Source: Apostichopus parvimensis
Lineage: Eukaryota > Echinodermata > Holothuroidea > Aspidochirotida > Stichopodidae
DNA: 52,477 nucleotides
Reading direction: 5' to 3'
Assembly (NCBI GenBank): GCA_000934455.1
Contig: KN885249.1
Span: 16,007 to 68,483, forward strand
Notes under the pieces: generated by a model
The model's database searches: none
What the model was told of the DNA's origin: nothing
The model's input: the letters and a program-made list of their open reading frames with translations, nothing else
In this document: one piece after another, positions 12,701 through 27,700 of the stretch
Layout: every line of letters begins with the position of its first letter
Position numbering within the stretch: the stretch's first letter is position 1
Made by a program: the position numbers and the translations under genes

Positions 12701-15700
12701 GGTCACCATAATGACAATCAACATTGCTAAGCATGACCTTTGTGGTTTAGCTAAATTTCATGCACGGGAACCTGGGACTTACGGCAAACATGCTGTGGGA
12801 TCAGAATACTAAAAGTTTCATATTTACATGAAGATAATATTTATATCTCAAATGGCCCTCCAAGTTGTAAAAAAAAACCTTTATTGGAAGCACTGTGCAA
12901 CTTCATAATAGCAGAAGAGAAGCAAGCGGTGTTCGGTATAGGACAGTTACTGTTCTGAATTATTCTTTGTTACCCTACCTGCAGTCTGGGATTAATGGTG
13001 AAGCTACCAGCGGTTGGGTTCATACACGAGACGTACATGACGTTGTGAATCTCCTTGAGGGTCAGTTTAGTTCTGTCGTACCAATGTTTGTAGTCCATAT
13101 GTTGCCTGATCATGGTATGTGGTTGTACAGTACCATAAGTGTCAACCTGTGTGAGTGATTTAAACCACAAAATGGGATTAAAGAGGAAAGGGAGAAGAGA
13201 TAACTGTCATGAATATGTAATGCAACATTTACAAGAATCTATATGTGAATAAACACAAGCCATGCAGTGTGTTCTGGCATCCACCCCACGTAAATCAATC
13301 AATCCATCGATTAGCATCTTTTTTGACTCTACTGGATAACTACCTCTGGCATGTTCATGTCATCCACAAAGTAGATCAGCTTCTTAGTACCCGGAGGTCC
13401 GTAGTTGCGACCTGCTTTCTTCTCCAAAGGTTGTTCAAGTACACCTGAATGACATTTGAAAAGAAATTTAGTTATAGCAGTTAGTTATTAAGTCAGGTGG
13501 TTTACTACAAAATACTTTTTAAAAGCTTACATTGGAGCTGCTCAATAACAACTGAATAAAGTCAGTTGTAATACAGACAAAAGGAATGGACACATATTGT
13601 ATTTAGTCTGGGCCAATTAACATCACATTTCCAGAAATAGTTTCTTTGATAAGCTTTAGCAAATTATAAAGGTCCATAACTATGACAGCTCCAGTCCTTT
13701 TCAGTATTATTGCTTCGATTTCTTAACAACATTTGCTCCTATCTGGCAGAAAGAAGAAGCAAACTTGGAAACAGTACATTGATTGGAATGTATCACTAGG
13801 CCTCCCCATGATATGGATCGGAAGAGATATCGTCTGGACTCACAGGATGGGTATAAGTTTGTCCTTGTTCATATAAATGGAGTCCATAGTAACACACCTT
13901 TTTAAATTCCTGTATGCTGGGTGTCTTTGCAAGGTTACAGGTGGATACAGAGGAGGTGGTGGGGTAGCAAATCTTATTAGTAATTGATTAATAGGTTTAC
14001 CTTGCAACATGGCTGATGTTGTGTAGTAGTTGAAGGGTACATTGGTGACCATGTAGTCGTCATTCAGTCCTAACAGCTTGTCCCCTACCAGGACACTCTT
14101 GCCGAGACCTGCGTTACCGACCAGCATCACAGGTCTTCCCCTGGCCATCAGTAAGTCCATGAAGAAACGAAGTCTAGTCGTTTCAGCAGTGTGTACCAAG
14201 ACAGCCTGGAATTAATGGAATCAAATATCTTGTCAGAATATTACAAATAATTATCATGTTTAAGATCCCAAAGGCATTAATAGACCAGTCATATCCAGGT
14301 AGTGGGGGGGGGGGAGGGGGTGGCATATGTCCCCTGTTGGACAACATTTAGGCCAATACGCACTCATTGAACATCATTCCCCACCGTGGGATAATTTACA
14401 TCCTAATTCAATTTAAGCCCGAGGAGAGGTATCATGGGATTGATATATACCTGTAGCAATATTTACCATTCAATCACTGATCTGAGGCATATCACAAACA
14501 TAAACACAAGCAAAAGTTTCACAAATGATTTTTCAAAAGTTCACATAATTTCTCCCTCCTACCTGCAGGGGCATCTCTGGGTCCAGCTCAAACTTTGGCA
14601 CCCTGTCAGTCCAAGGGAGGAACTTTTTGGATTCCTGGTCGATGTAGTAATCAAATACAGTTCCCTGGCCTGGGAATTTGATGGTCTTGAACTCAGTCAC
14701 CCACCATTTTGTGAACTCAACCCTGTAATCCACAAGCTACAAGAGAAAAGAAAGAAATTCAAATATAGGGAAAAAATCTTACAAGGAGTCCCCCATATGT
14801 ACACTGAGCAGTGATGTCTGTTTCATGAATAGAACCAACTGTGGGCCAGTAAAACTCTCCTTCAGGTGGATCATAGGTCCTACCACTGTTTTTCTGTTTT
14901 ATTTTAGTATACATTCCAAAGTGATACCAGTTTGTTATTTTACCAAAACTTTCTAATACAAAGTTAGTTATAATGAAAATCCAAATTTGATTTAAACTAG
15001 TCATCCACCAGATGACCTCCATAGCTGCTTTTGTTTGGCAGAACAGAAATTTGGTATTTTTTTATTTTTAGGTTTACATCATTATTATTACATTACTGAC
15101 CTGATCTTGAAACATTGAGCCACCAAACGCCCAAATGCAGGCAAAGACAAAGTAGAGTTCATAGAGCTCCTTGGGGCAATCTGGTGGAGTGTTCTCTGGG
15201 GTTAGGAGACATTCCAGCAGATAGCACAACATCTGTACCATACTTTGTTCTGTAGAAAATGAAAGATACCACAGAGATGTCAGAAACAAGAACAGATATC
15301 TTAAAATGTATTGTAGTATGATTGTAATTATCAGTGTCCTTAGGAAGAATACTATCAGTACATGAAAATTATCCAATGCCATAAAAAACAACAAACCTCT
15401 TTCAGTTTAGGAAATTAAAGAGTTTACAAATTCAGCAAGGAAAAATGCTAGAATCCTCTACGTAGACAAGATGGCATAGTACAGCCATGATGAAGAAAGG
15501 TTGAAAAATTGTTTTGTAAAAGCCCCTCCCCTCCCCACATCAGTGAAACTGGCCCTGGCGATTCTTACCTGGAATGGGGATAATCTTCTTGAATCTGACC
15601 CTCATGGTCTCCAATACCAATGGAAGGTACTTATCAAAGAGAATGGTCAGGTTAGCCCGCTCAGACTGCACCTCTCTAGTATCGATCCAACTGGTTACCA

Positions 15701-18700
15701 CACTGTCGAGGTATATAAGAGAGACAAGTTTGTTGAGTGATATGTGGAGTGGAGTGTTAGCTCAGTGGTTAACGCCGGTGCCTTCCAATCATGAGGTCCC
15801 CGGTTCGAGTCACTCCAAGATTAATGTATGTCGTCCAGTTACAGAGTTGTTGATAATTGTCCATAAATCATGGATGTTAAATATGAATGTACAGTAAGAG
15901 ACTGACTTTGGTCAGCTTGCGACTTTGATAAGCCAATGATGGCATCTTCGCGAGTTCCTTCTTGCAGGAGGATCTAACATACATACATACATTCATATCT
16001 GTAGCCACCTAGTTCTGAAATTCAATAACTAAATAAGAGAGACATGTTTGAGTGATATCTGTAACCCCAATTATTTAGCATGTTGAAACTTATTGTAAGT
16101 TTACAAAAGTACTTTGGCTATGGTGTTGAAAGACTATCAAATGTCTCATTGCTGGTAATTACTTTTAGAGTGACAGTAAAATCTTGTCGAAAAGTTAAGT
16201 ATGACTGACCAATATCTGACTTTCTAGTATAGCTTGGGGCAATGATGATGACCTGAGAAATATCCACAAACTCAAGTCAAAATACCCATCAATACCCTAC
16301 CATGTCCCCTAAAATGGTTTAAGACACTAAGTGGTTGATATGTGTTCAGGATGACACTGCTATGAATCTACCCCCCCTCCCCCCTCTCAACATCCCCTTT
16401 TCCACTATATCTCTAATTGCCACCCAGTGCTGACAATCAATAACTAAATAAACACCAAAAGATTTTACAATACAATTGATCCAGGATACATTTCAAGGAC
16501 TTACGGATTCCAGCCGAGATCTGCAGGATTGATGTAGAGGATTCCAGCTCTGGAAACCGTAGCCGGCGTTGCAGTCCTGAGGTGACTGATCTCAAACAAC
16601 AGACGCATGGTCGGTGTCAGTGGAATACGCTCATTACTGGCCAGAGTCAACACCTGCACCCCAGAGAGGGTTTAATCGGAGAGTTATTGACTGATAGCAA
16701 ATGTTTCATTCGTGAGTGAGAACCCGACAGGCTACAACCATTACTGGCCAAAGTCGTCACTTACATCCCAGTGAAGGATTTATGCTGGCAAGTTAATAAC
16801 TGTTTGTTGGGGAAATTTCATTCTTCAATAGGAAAATGAATTAGAATGTTTGTATCAAATCTCTCCCACTTGAAAACTTGGCAAGCCTGAATTTTGCGGT
16901 ATGGAGGTTGTACCCGACCACGTTTCCTCTCATTGGTACGCAAAGCATTGATTTACAACCTGCTCTCCTGTTTTAGCTGCCCTTTGACATATTCATCATC
17001 ATGGTATAATCTTTGACCGCATATGTTTAAAATGCACTAGTTCGACAGTATGTTGCTAACATTGAATCTACTTTTTCACCGCATCATTGCACCTTCAATT
17101 TATCTTTGTATTTTTCTGTCAACCAATGGAGATAGGAGAGGTACGGATGGGGGAGACACGTCTTCAAATGTTCCCTTTCGTTAAAGGAAAAAACTCAAAA
17201 AGACTTTACCTTGTTGTCATCCATCACAGTGTTCAAAGATTCGATCCACATCGGATCGATATCACCATCAAGAACGATCCACTTGGGTCCATCGCTAGTG
17301 AGATTACTCATGTCACGCATGATCACAGAAAACAAACCTGAAGGGATCATTTATAGAGGGTGAAGAGGGAATACATAGAAATAGATATATATATATATAT
17401 GGAGGAGGTAAGGAGAGGGTAAGCAATGTTGCAGGGAATACATAGAAATATATATAGAGGAGGTAAAGGAGAGGGGTAAGCCATGTTGCAGGGAATACAT
17501 TTATCACTACATGCATATGGAGAAAGTATGTAGAGGATAAGCAATGGGTGACCAGATTTGTACGAAGAATATTCTATCATAGCAGCTAATCTACTAAATA
17601 TTAGCAACTAGCAATTGGAACATGCTTTGTTTGGTTATACTGTAATTTTCATATCACGCTTCCAAGCAGTCTGTACTGACAGTATGAATATTCTGTTTCT
17701 TACGAGAGACAGGTTCAGAACTGTTCACACTGTCAGTACACATGCTTTGAAGCATGGTATCAGAGACAGTATAGAGTGGGTACTAGCATTAGAAAATAGT
17801 CCCAAGTGATTGAGATATACACACACACGAAATGAAGTGGTACCATGCACTTGATAACAACATGAAGATACAGGGTAATGAATTTCATCAAATATTTTTG
17901 GAGGTTTTGGAAATTGTTTTGAACAGTTTTTAAGTAGAAATATGTCATCAGCATCAGTTAAATATTCATTTTATTCACTTCTATCATGGTGCTGTTGTTA
18001 TCGTCACAATCTCTGTTTAACAATTTGCCTTACGAACAATTCTTTTTCTAGTTCTCTCTACATTAGTGAACATTAGAATTCTATATATACCCGTCTCCTA
18101 AACTCTCATAATGAATGACGATGGCTGTCTGTAGATACTATCCCACTCACATTAACTCAGGTTTAGGTACAAGCAAAAGCAAATGCTAATGTCCATCAGT
18201 GATACCACAACACTATTGTTTACATATATATGTCATATTGTCTTATTGTCTATATATGTCATATATTTTGGGCAGTCGGGGGATTTATAATAATCAATAT
18301 CTTACTAACATATTTGCATAGTAAGAGAAACATTGAAAGTTGTTGCAGCAATAAAACACACAAGGCTTTTAAAGTAAATTCACAACGCAATGATCAAACA
18401 GTGTTCAATTAAACAAAAATAAATCATGAAATCATATATTATGGAACACACAACAGGAATAAATTGACATGCAAAAATACGAGTACGAGACATGTTTAGT
18501 TCAATAAGAAAACACAGTTAAGAAATCACACACAAAAAGTGAGCAAACTCTTGTTAAACATCATCTACCACTACAAATTTCCAACATTAAGTAAACCGCT
18601 GCGATAAGGGAAAGCTTTTTTTTTTTCGCATCTCTCTCAGTTTGCAATAACATTTCAAATCTAATAATTGGGTTTATAGTGTGAAAGATTTGTTTTCTTC

Positions 18701-21700
18701 TACGATAAAGAATTCGGGTGCAGTTTCTGAAAATCTAAAACTTGCAAGCTTTTCTATATTGTACGTGAGAGAACAAGCGCTAACTACGATCCACTAAAAA
18801 ACATCACAATTAGAGCTTTTAGTTATTTCTGTTTCAGAAAAAAAGCCAACACAGACAACATTAGTAAATGCAACATGATGAGAAATAAGACATATTCAAC
18901 ATGATGAGAAGAGGAAGTTGAAATGTAAATGTTAAGGAACAGTAGTTTAGCATGTGTAAGATGGGTGCAGGAAAGGAGAGTGACAGGTGAAGAAAGGGAG
19001 AAAGAAAACAAATCATCCCTTCAACTTTGTTGGTATTTTGGAACACACCAACTTTGCCACTGCAACTATTCAAAAATCAGTTAGTTGAAACCACTCACAA
19101 CCCAAACTCGAAACGTGTTAGTCTTTCACAAAACGATTGAACCTCGTTTGCGAAAGTAGCGAGATCAAATTTGGTGCTGTGTGTGGCTGGAAGGCCTGAA
19201 CAAAATGGTACCAACCATCCTTCCATTCACGAGTGGCAGGGTTAATGATCCCAAAGAGCTCGTCGTTGGTGACGGCTTTAGGGTTGAGATCATGCATGAC
19301 GGGCTTCCTCTTCATGTTGGCGTACGTCTTGTTCAGCACTTTCAGCACCTACGGAGGGGAGAGCAATTTGTGTATGAATAAAGCCTGTTGAATATTCATT
19401 AAGTGTACAAGGGAAAAATTTGGGGTGCGCATTTAGCAATGGGTGTAAGTCGAATATAACATGATTAATTCATTGGGTACAGTAAAAGATATTTATGAAC
19501 ATGGTATGATTGTGCTGATTGCAGATATCTGGAAATTAAATGAGTGTATTATTTCTTACTGGAATGTGAACAGTTACGTTTATGATTACACTTGTATGCA
19601 CCTTTCCTACAAAACAGCAAACTCTTCTTGAAAAGTCATGAAATTATGACAACACAGGAAAAAGCATAGTACTTTACAGATAAAACTGCTACACAAGATT
19701 TGAACACTAAATTATTCCTGTGGTGTGTGAAGGTTTCAACTACAGGACAATTATTTGGTTCTAGGATGACAAGTGTAGCCTGCTTACACCTCTTTGGTGA
19801 TGTCACAGGTGACACATGATACTCTCTATGACAATGGAAGATGTACTATTTTTACATTATTCTTTAACCTACTACATGATACTACTATTCTACTGACCTG
19901 AGACTTTCCTGTGCCTGCATTACCAATCACAAACACAGAATGTCGGACGGCTAAGAGCTCCTCCAGTTGAACCACCTTCAGGATGAAGCTGTCCTCTGCT
20001 TGAAGCTTCAAGTCCAATGTCGACTGCTTCACCACCTTTTCAAAGTCTGGGGAGCGTCGACGAGGTACATCCAGAGCTGGGAAGAGATCCCCAATCAGGC
20101 CCAGGAATACCGGAGTGTCGTCGGTGACGATCTTTGGAACGTTGAAGTCACGCAGGGCTCTCATCAGAACTTGGTCCTCTGGTCTGTCTGGGTCGCCCCT
20201 CTTCAGAGATCCCGCAACCACGAGGACGGACTTGATGGCCCTCAATCCCCAATCGTAGTGGTCCTAAGAGAATAATATAAGTATATTTGTAAACACAATT
20301 ATAAAACTGTGTCACCACCAATGTTATCAAAATGTCGTTGATCACATGAAACAGCCAATATGAATAAAATGTTAAAGAAATGTTTGCCTCAGTTCTACAA
20401 TTACATATCATGTGCGGTAGATCGTTCGAACAAGCAGGCTATGAAGAGCAGATAACATAAAGAGGCAGAACATTTTCCATAATAAATTTCATTTCTGCTC
20501 TTTTCACATTTTATTATTAGCAAAGTTAAAGTATTGCCAAAAGTGACATCTTTGAGCAATATTAATTTCACTACTATTAGATAATTTTACTATTTATTTT
20601 TATTGCATGACCACCAAGAGGAAACAGAAATCACAGAATACAATGATTGCTTATTTATCTTTAAACCCTTATACGTGAGATCATAGCTGGAGTTGAAAAT
20701 ATTCGGTGCCATTTATAGATGGCTATATCTACAATGTTGATCATGTTCAGATACCCTTACATATATATATTTGGTATAATCGTGTTCATATAAGCATGAG
20801 AAAGACCGAGGTAAACTTTACCTGTTTGGACAGCAATTCTTTACAGAGTGTGTACAGGGTAATGAACTTTCTGGCTAAAAGTCTAGCATCCAAGAAACCC
20901 TCAGCCACCAACATAATTTCACAAATCAGCTCAAAATCAGGAACCACCATAGCACATGGTCTGCAAGAGGGAAATACAGGGGTAAATTAAAGAAGGAAAA
21001 ACTCATTCAAAATATTGAAGTCACAAGTTGTAAAATAATATACCCACACCGTCTGCATGAAAATAAAAATAAAAATGATACAATCAAGGCTGCAAATTTA
21101 TTGAAATCCTTGATTTTGAAAGTGAAAACACAACTGACAAACATAGGAGTGTTAGCTCAGTGGTTAACGCCGGTGCCTTCCAATCATAAGGTCCCCGGTT
21201 CGAGTCACTCCAAAATTAATCTATGTCGTCCAGTTACAGAGTTGTTGACAATTGACAATTCATAATCATGGACGTTAAATATGAATGTAAGAGACTGATA
21301 AGCCAATGAGGCTTCTTCACAAGTTCCTGCTTGCAGGAGGATAAAATACATACATGCATACATACAAACAGAAAGCGATATTTGGTACAGACTTTGTGCG
21401 AAGTAACCTTCTTCGTTACCGTAATAACGGTACTGTAAAAAAAATTAAAAAATATTGGCTGAGGCAAAGTAAGTTATTTAAACTGTGGTAGCAGCACGCT
21501 AGAAGAAAACTATTTTCAAGTTGGCAGAACTCAACCAAAATTGGGACAAAAAGTGGAAGATAAATGATGATGTTTACCTGAAGAGAGCCTTGAGATTCTC
21601 TGGTAGTTCAGTTCTGCCAGCATAACCTGGGTTCATGGTGATGAAGATACCTACGGTGGGAACCAGGTTGATTTCCACCCCTTGGAAGTTGAATCTCTTC

Positions 21701-24700
21701 TTCTTGTCTTTCACTGCATCCTGAACAGTTTTCACCTGATATTAAAACCACAATTATGGAATGTTTATTAGTTCACGAAACAATAATTTGAGTCAATTTC
21801 CATGCAAATTGTTTCATTCGGTCTAATATCAGTGATCTAAAATGCTTTTAGTGTCTATAAAATCTGGAAAAGAGATGTGTTTACTTTGTTAAAATTATCT
21901 TAAGCATTTATTGCTCTTTGTGTTAGATCCGTAAGTTCTGCTATCAAGTGACTGGTGCTCTGTTCTGCACAAATGCTAGTGTTGCTTGATATTTGTACAG
22001 CAATGATGTAATTGGGCTTTAGATTAACTGAGCAATTTTGAGAAAGTATGTGGGTCTCAAACAAAAANNNNNNNNNNNNNNNNNNNNNNNNNNNNNNNNN
22101 NNNNNNNNNNNNNNNNNNNNNNNNNNNNNNNNNNNNNNNNNNNNNNNNNNNNNNNNNNNNNNNNNNNNNNNNNNNNNNNNNNNNNNNNNNNNNNNNNNNN
22201 NNNNNNNNNNNNNNNNNNNNNNNNNNNNNNNNNNNNNNNNNNNNNNNNNNNNNNNNNNNNNNNNNNNNNNNNNNNNNNNNNNNNNNNNNNNNNNNNNNNN
22301 NNNNNNNNNNNNNNNNNNNNNNNNNNNNNNNNNNNNNNNNNNNNNNNNNNNNNNNNNNNNNNNNNNNNNNNNNNNNNNNNNNNNNNNNNNNNNNNNNNNN
22401 NNNNNNNNNNNNNNNNNNNNNNNNNNNNNNNNAAGTATGTGGGTCTCCAAAGGAACTTGTAATTCATAATTTCTTTTAGTAGGATGACAAATCGCTGAAA
22501 AGACTACAAGTATATCATCATCGATTTGGAAATGTGAAAGCAGAAACAGTCAATTTCAAGTTAACAGTTGACAAACTCACCTGGACAGCAACCACTGACA
22601 AGACTTCTACTGAGATTCGGTTGAATTCATCAAAACAACCCCATGCACCTGTCTGAGCTAGACCTTTGTAGATGTTACCACAAGACTGTCAGATAAAAGA
22701 AGACAATAGTTAATATAGGTGATATAGGTAATATAGGTTACATAGGTTCACTGACCATGATGAGTAATATTTGTTTGTTTTACTTTATAGATTTTGCATT
22801 ATTATAATTTTACCAGAAAAGAAAATAATCTGCCACATTCTTTTGATGATGTTTCCACAATGTCAAAACAGACACAATCTAATCAGGAAATGAAAGTGGT
22901 ACATCTTTTTACGTGATTTGCAGTGTCCTTGCCACGAGGACAAAAGTTTAAGTGGATATAAAGTTCAACATTACTTCTTTGTTATCCACAACAAAAATAC
23001 AATACTCTAATATGTGCAGCAAAAAGTACTCATTTTTTTTATCTCTGCTTTTTTTGGAGGGGCAGTTGCCACAATGTGAATATAGACATTAAAAAAATCT
23101 GTGTAGAAGTAGCCATAACTGCTTTTAAAAAAATACACTGGAAATGTTGTATGTATCACAACACTGCAATAAGTTTTTAAAGATAATGAAGTACCATTAC
23201 TATTTGATGCACAATATGACACAAATTTGAACAGACATATGAAGTATTAATTTGAAGAGAATAATTCCAAGATACCTTGTAATCCATCTGCTCAGAGCAA
23301 TTGAAGACATAGACTTGAATACCGAGTGCACGGCCTAAATCTTTGGTGGTTTCTGTCTTCCCGGTTCCAGCAGGACCTGCCGGGGCACCACTCATGGTCA
23401 GATGAAGTGATTGGGTGAGGGTGATGTAGCATCTAAAAAAAAGTCAAATATCATTAAAAAAAATTCATATTAAGCAAAAAAACATGCTCAAAAATTGAAC
23501 ACAAATTATGAAAGCGGTAAACATTCTCTTGCCTCTTTCAAAAATAAGGAATTTTCTCTCCTTCAAACGCAGTTAAGCAGATGAGTAAGCATAAGAGGAA
23601 AATAGGGTCCAATTCAGAGAGGCAAATATGGCGACTAAACTTGGGAATCAAGATCTTTGCTAAGACAAAACTCAATCACTGAGTGAAGTCTTTACTTTTT
23701 TTTAATTAAAATTTGTTACCGTTCTGGATACGTACCTGTCAGTGAGGGGTGTGATGACGAGACGCGGGGTATTGCCGAGATATTCGTAGGAATACTTGAA
23801 CTGAGCGTCGCAGATGTTTGCGAAGCAATGTTTGGCTTCGTCGTCCCATCTGTGTCGCAGCTGACAGAGCCACTGGAAGGCCTGGGAATTATCTATCTTC
23901 ATGGTGATCATCTTGGCCACCACGTCTCTGGCGTGGACGTCGATTGTACAGATGGTCATGATCTTCTGACGATCTCCCTTGGTCAGGTTACCCACCAGGA
24001 GGCCGATCAGGGTGTTCAACTGTAGGATCTATACATTTGTGAGAGAGAAAAAATATCAAAATAAAATGAAACTGTTAGCAAACTGCTTATCCACTAGAGA
24101 GCCTGTGTAATAGAATGTGTAAAAGTAAGTTGGCCTGACGTTTCGATCCTAGCAGGATCTTCTTCAGAGGCTTCTTCAGAGGCCAACTTACTTTTACAGA
24201 GAAAAAATATATATATAATTAAATTATGAAGGGAAATGAAGATGATAAATCAAGTCACATTTTAAAGAAGACTATTTCACAGAGCTATGACAACCTTGAC
24301 ATTGACTGTATGGACTTTGTCTGGAAATAAGAATATGATAAAGAGAGAGATTTTCTGTTAACAAAGAATGAGGTAGAAGATGAAGAAGACCATACACTTT
24401 CCTTCACTTGATGAAAGAGATCTGGACATTTTTGCAGGGTTCACAATACATATACAAAACCTGCACCAGTTGAAGCTAGCAAACTAGTTTGAAGGCAAGA
24501 GACCACACAAAAGAATTCTGCGACAGTAAGTGATGGCTTTCAAATATTCATATTAGTGTGGCTCTGTATGTGACGATTGTGATTTGCAGAATTCTTTTGC
24601 ACTGCTGGGCTAAAGCGGGGGTTTTGACGATTTGCTACAACGTATTGTAGCTACCAGGTGAAAATGAGGTAACTAAATAGTTTAAAAGGGAAATAAAGGA

Positions 24701-27700
24701 TAATAGTACTACCAAATAAATGTACTGAACAAAATAAGAAACGAACAAAAAAAAATCCTAAAGATACCCAGAGGTCACAGATTCTACCAGTAACAATCAT
24801 AAAAAAAACTTGGTAAAGCATGAACAGACAACACCAAACAAACAAATGAAATAAAATATAAATGATTTAACTATGAGTTATGAAAACCTCACCTGTTTCT
24901 TGTTGTAATCTTTCATGGCGTTTTCGTGACCCTCTTCCAGACGTGCAAAGGCTATGTTGACTTCTGTGGTCCACCAGACTTGGGTAGATGCAAGACTGAC
25001 CTGAGCAGGGTAGTCGTACAACCACTGCTCGCGAGGCTTCTCTTCATAGCCGACCACTGCATCAGAGAAGGAGGCTCTCACCGTAGCTCTCATACTGTCC
25101 ATGAGACGATTCAGCCAAACTTCAACCTAGAGGCCAAAGAAAATATTATAAAATACTACTACATTGATTAACTTAGTTATAGCTCTCACCCTTGCATCAG
25201 ATGGTTTAGTCAAACCTCTTCCTAAATGCCAAAATGACATCACAAAGTCCTGTGTTGCATTGTCTCTCACATTTTTGCTTTTCCCAAACCAAACTTTATT
25301 ACCATCACCTTATTCCAGGGTTTTCATAACGACCAAAATGAAAAGCCATTTCAAAAATTTTGTAACAGTGATTTTGATTCTTGTTACGGCATGCCTTACC
25401 TGGCCAGAACATTCACAGGTTTCGTCGAAATCGACGTACTCTCCTTCCTTGCTGTACATTCCTAGGGCATCCTTAGTGTCGTTATCATCGTCGTCTTTGG
25501 TGAATTTAAGCTTGGCCATGTTGTCAAACAACTTGGACAAATGTTTCTGGACCTGGAGTTAAGAAAAAAGAAAAAGTAAAGAGAAATGTTACAATAAGAT
25601 ATCTTTACTTATGAAGTTTATCAGTCTGGAAATTTTTTTCCAGCATCAAGGTACAAAGGTTCATTATAATGGTAAAAACCTATTATGGATGGACACTGTG
25701 TATATTATGGAAAGTCTGGATTATCTTGGCTATTTGCCAGGTATCTTTCTTTTCCATATATGGTTGATAACATTGTAAAACTATAACTGTAAGTACAGTC
25801 AACTTTCATATTATTATTTTTACCTCTGTTTGAAATTAGTATGTTTACAGTGGAAATAAAGCATTTCAATCAATTTCAAAGGATCGGGCCGATGGTTAGT
25901 TGTTTATATCAAGTTCAGATTGCATCATAACTAAATATTCCCAAATAAAATTGAAAAAAGAAAAGAAAAAAAATATATAAAATGATAAATTGGTATCCTC
26001 TTTCTTTTTCTTCAGTTCTATTATACCAAACCTTCACATCTCTCCTGCATATACATAATTGTTATTTACTTACATTATTTTGGACAATTAAATTTGCTCT
26101 TCTGACAACCCCAAAAAGTTCCTTAAAAAATATGCTCTGAATGGGCATAATCGGTTCTTTATGATAACTACTAGAACCCAAATTTGGTCTGCCTCTATAT
26201 TACGTCAGCATCTGATGCAAAATGTTGATATTTGCTACAAAAGGAAGGTTGTGATATTAATGCAGAAACTAACAGAATTATGTAATAATTATTCTACGTT
26301 GAACGACTTTGCATGACGGGAGATGTTTATATTACCAGATAAAAAACCAGATGGTAATGACTCACCAGGCTTGGATTGTTGCCATTGGACAAGATATCCA
26401 ATAAATCGGCAGACGACACAAAGTAGAACCTTGGGAAGGCGAGCCTCTTGGTCTCCAAGTATTCTGCTAAGGCCTTCTCACAAACAGTCAAACTAGATGA
26501 AGGAAGAAAAGAAATGAAAGGAAAAATGAAAGGATGAACCTTTTGGGCAAGAGCATTGTGAAAAGCATTTGATGTAACCATGAGTATTTCAACTACAAAA
26601 TCATCAGGAATTTTAGGCTGAACCTACTCACAAACACAATCATTCTGTCATTTTCTGCGGCAGAATGCAGTTATTTTTGGATCTCTCCGAAAAAATCAGC
26701 TGATCATAATACTAGCATTTTTTTCAACACAATCATTAAGCTAAAGATGCAATTGTGTCCTCATGTTTTACTGTAGATGTAAATTTTATATGTTATGCAC
26801 AACTGATGTAAAGTGTTTAATGAAACACAGGAAATGACAACAAGGGAGGTTTTCATCAAACCTGTGATATCACATGAGTCACCAGCTTGTTCCTGGTTAA
26901 TTATTTTTTGACAAGAGTACATTACTATGATTTCTAACACACTTTACTCCCCGTCACAAATTGATTCCCTCTTATGCTTAAAGGTATTTGTGTTATACCA
27001 TGTCTGACCTTATTTGTAGCTCTTCCAGTTTATCGTATAGACCTGGCTTGTTGGTTGCCTCGACAACATTTGGAGTCTTCTCAGCATCTGCCATCAGTTC
27101 CTACAACAATCAAAAACGTCAAAAGAAATCCCAAAAAATCGTTAAATTGAAACCATCGATGTGTATGTAGAATATTCCTATAAACTTGATAGTAATAACA
27201 ATATATTTATCTTTTCCAGTTTTTCTATTTTGTTTAATATTTACTGGAGTTATAAGAGCAAAACCTGGAGGATAGAATATTTCACTCATAACAACCTGAA
27301 CTTGGCAAACAAATTTCTAAAATATCCTGAAACATGAGAAATGGAAAAAATTATGTCACATATGGGCAAAATAAGTATCTCTAGTGGGAAGAGACATTTA
27401 CAATTGTAATTCAGTAGGTTGGTCTGAAAGATAAATATTCATCAGGTTATCTGAGAAACTAAAATCTCTTGTCCAATGAGAACAAAATTACCCTCTAAAT
27501 CTTGACTGATAAAAAACCAGATTATTTACAGTGAAAGCATTCAGTGTGCACACCTCCTTATGCATCAACCATGCAAGAAAAGTTAACCATTTGAGCAACT
27601 TGAAACCAGAAAGTAGATTACTCAAGGAAAACTTGACATCTTTTCTCTTTAATCCAGGCCTGAGACATCATATCATCTGTATTAAGTGAAACCCATTTCT

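Noticed and set aside
15751..15816. Functional tRNA gene at the SINE head
   Set aside because: The head has A and B boxes and an acceptor-like stem but belongs to a repeated 240-base unit, so it is a SINE rather than a tRNA gene.
22019..22479. Four open frames across the N run
   Set aside because: They exist only because N codons contain no stops.
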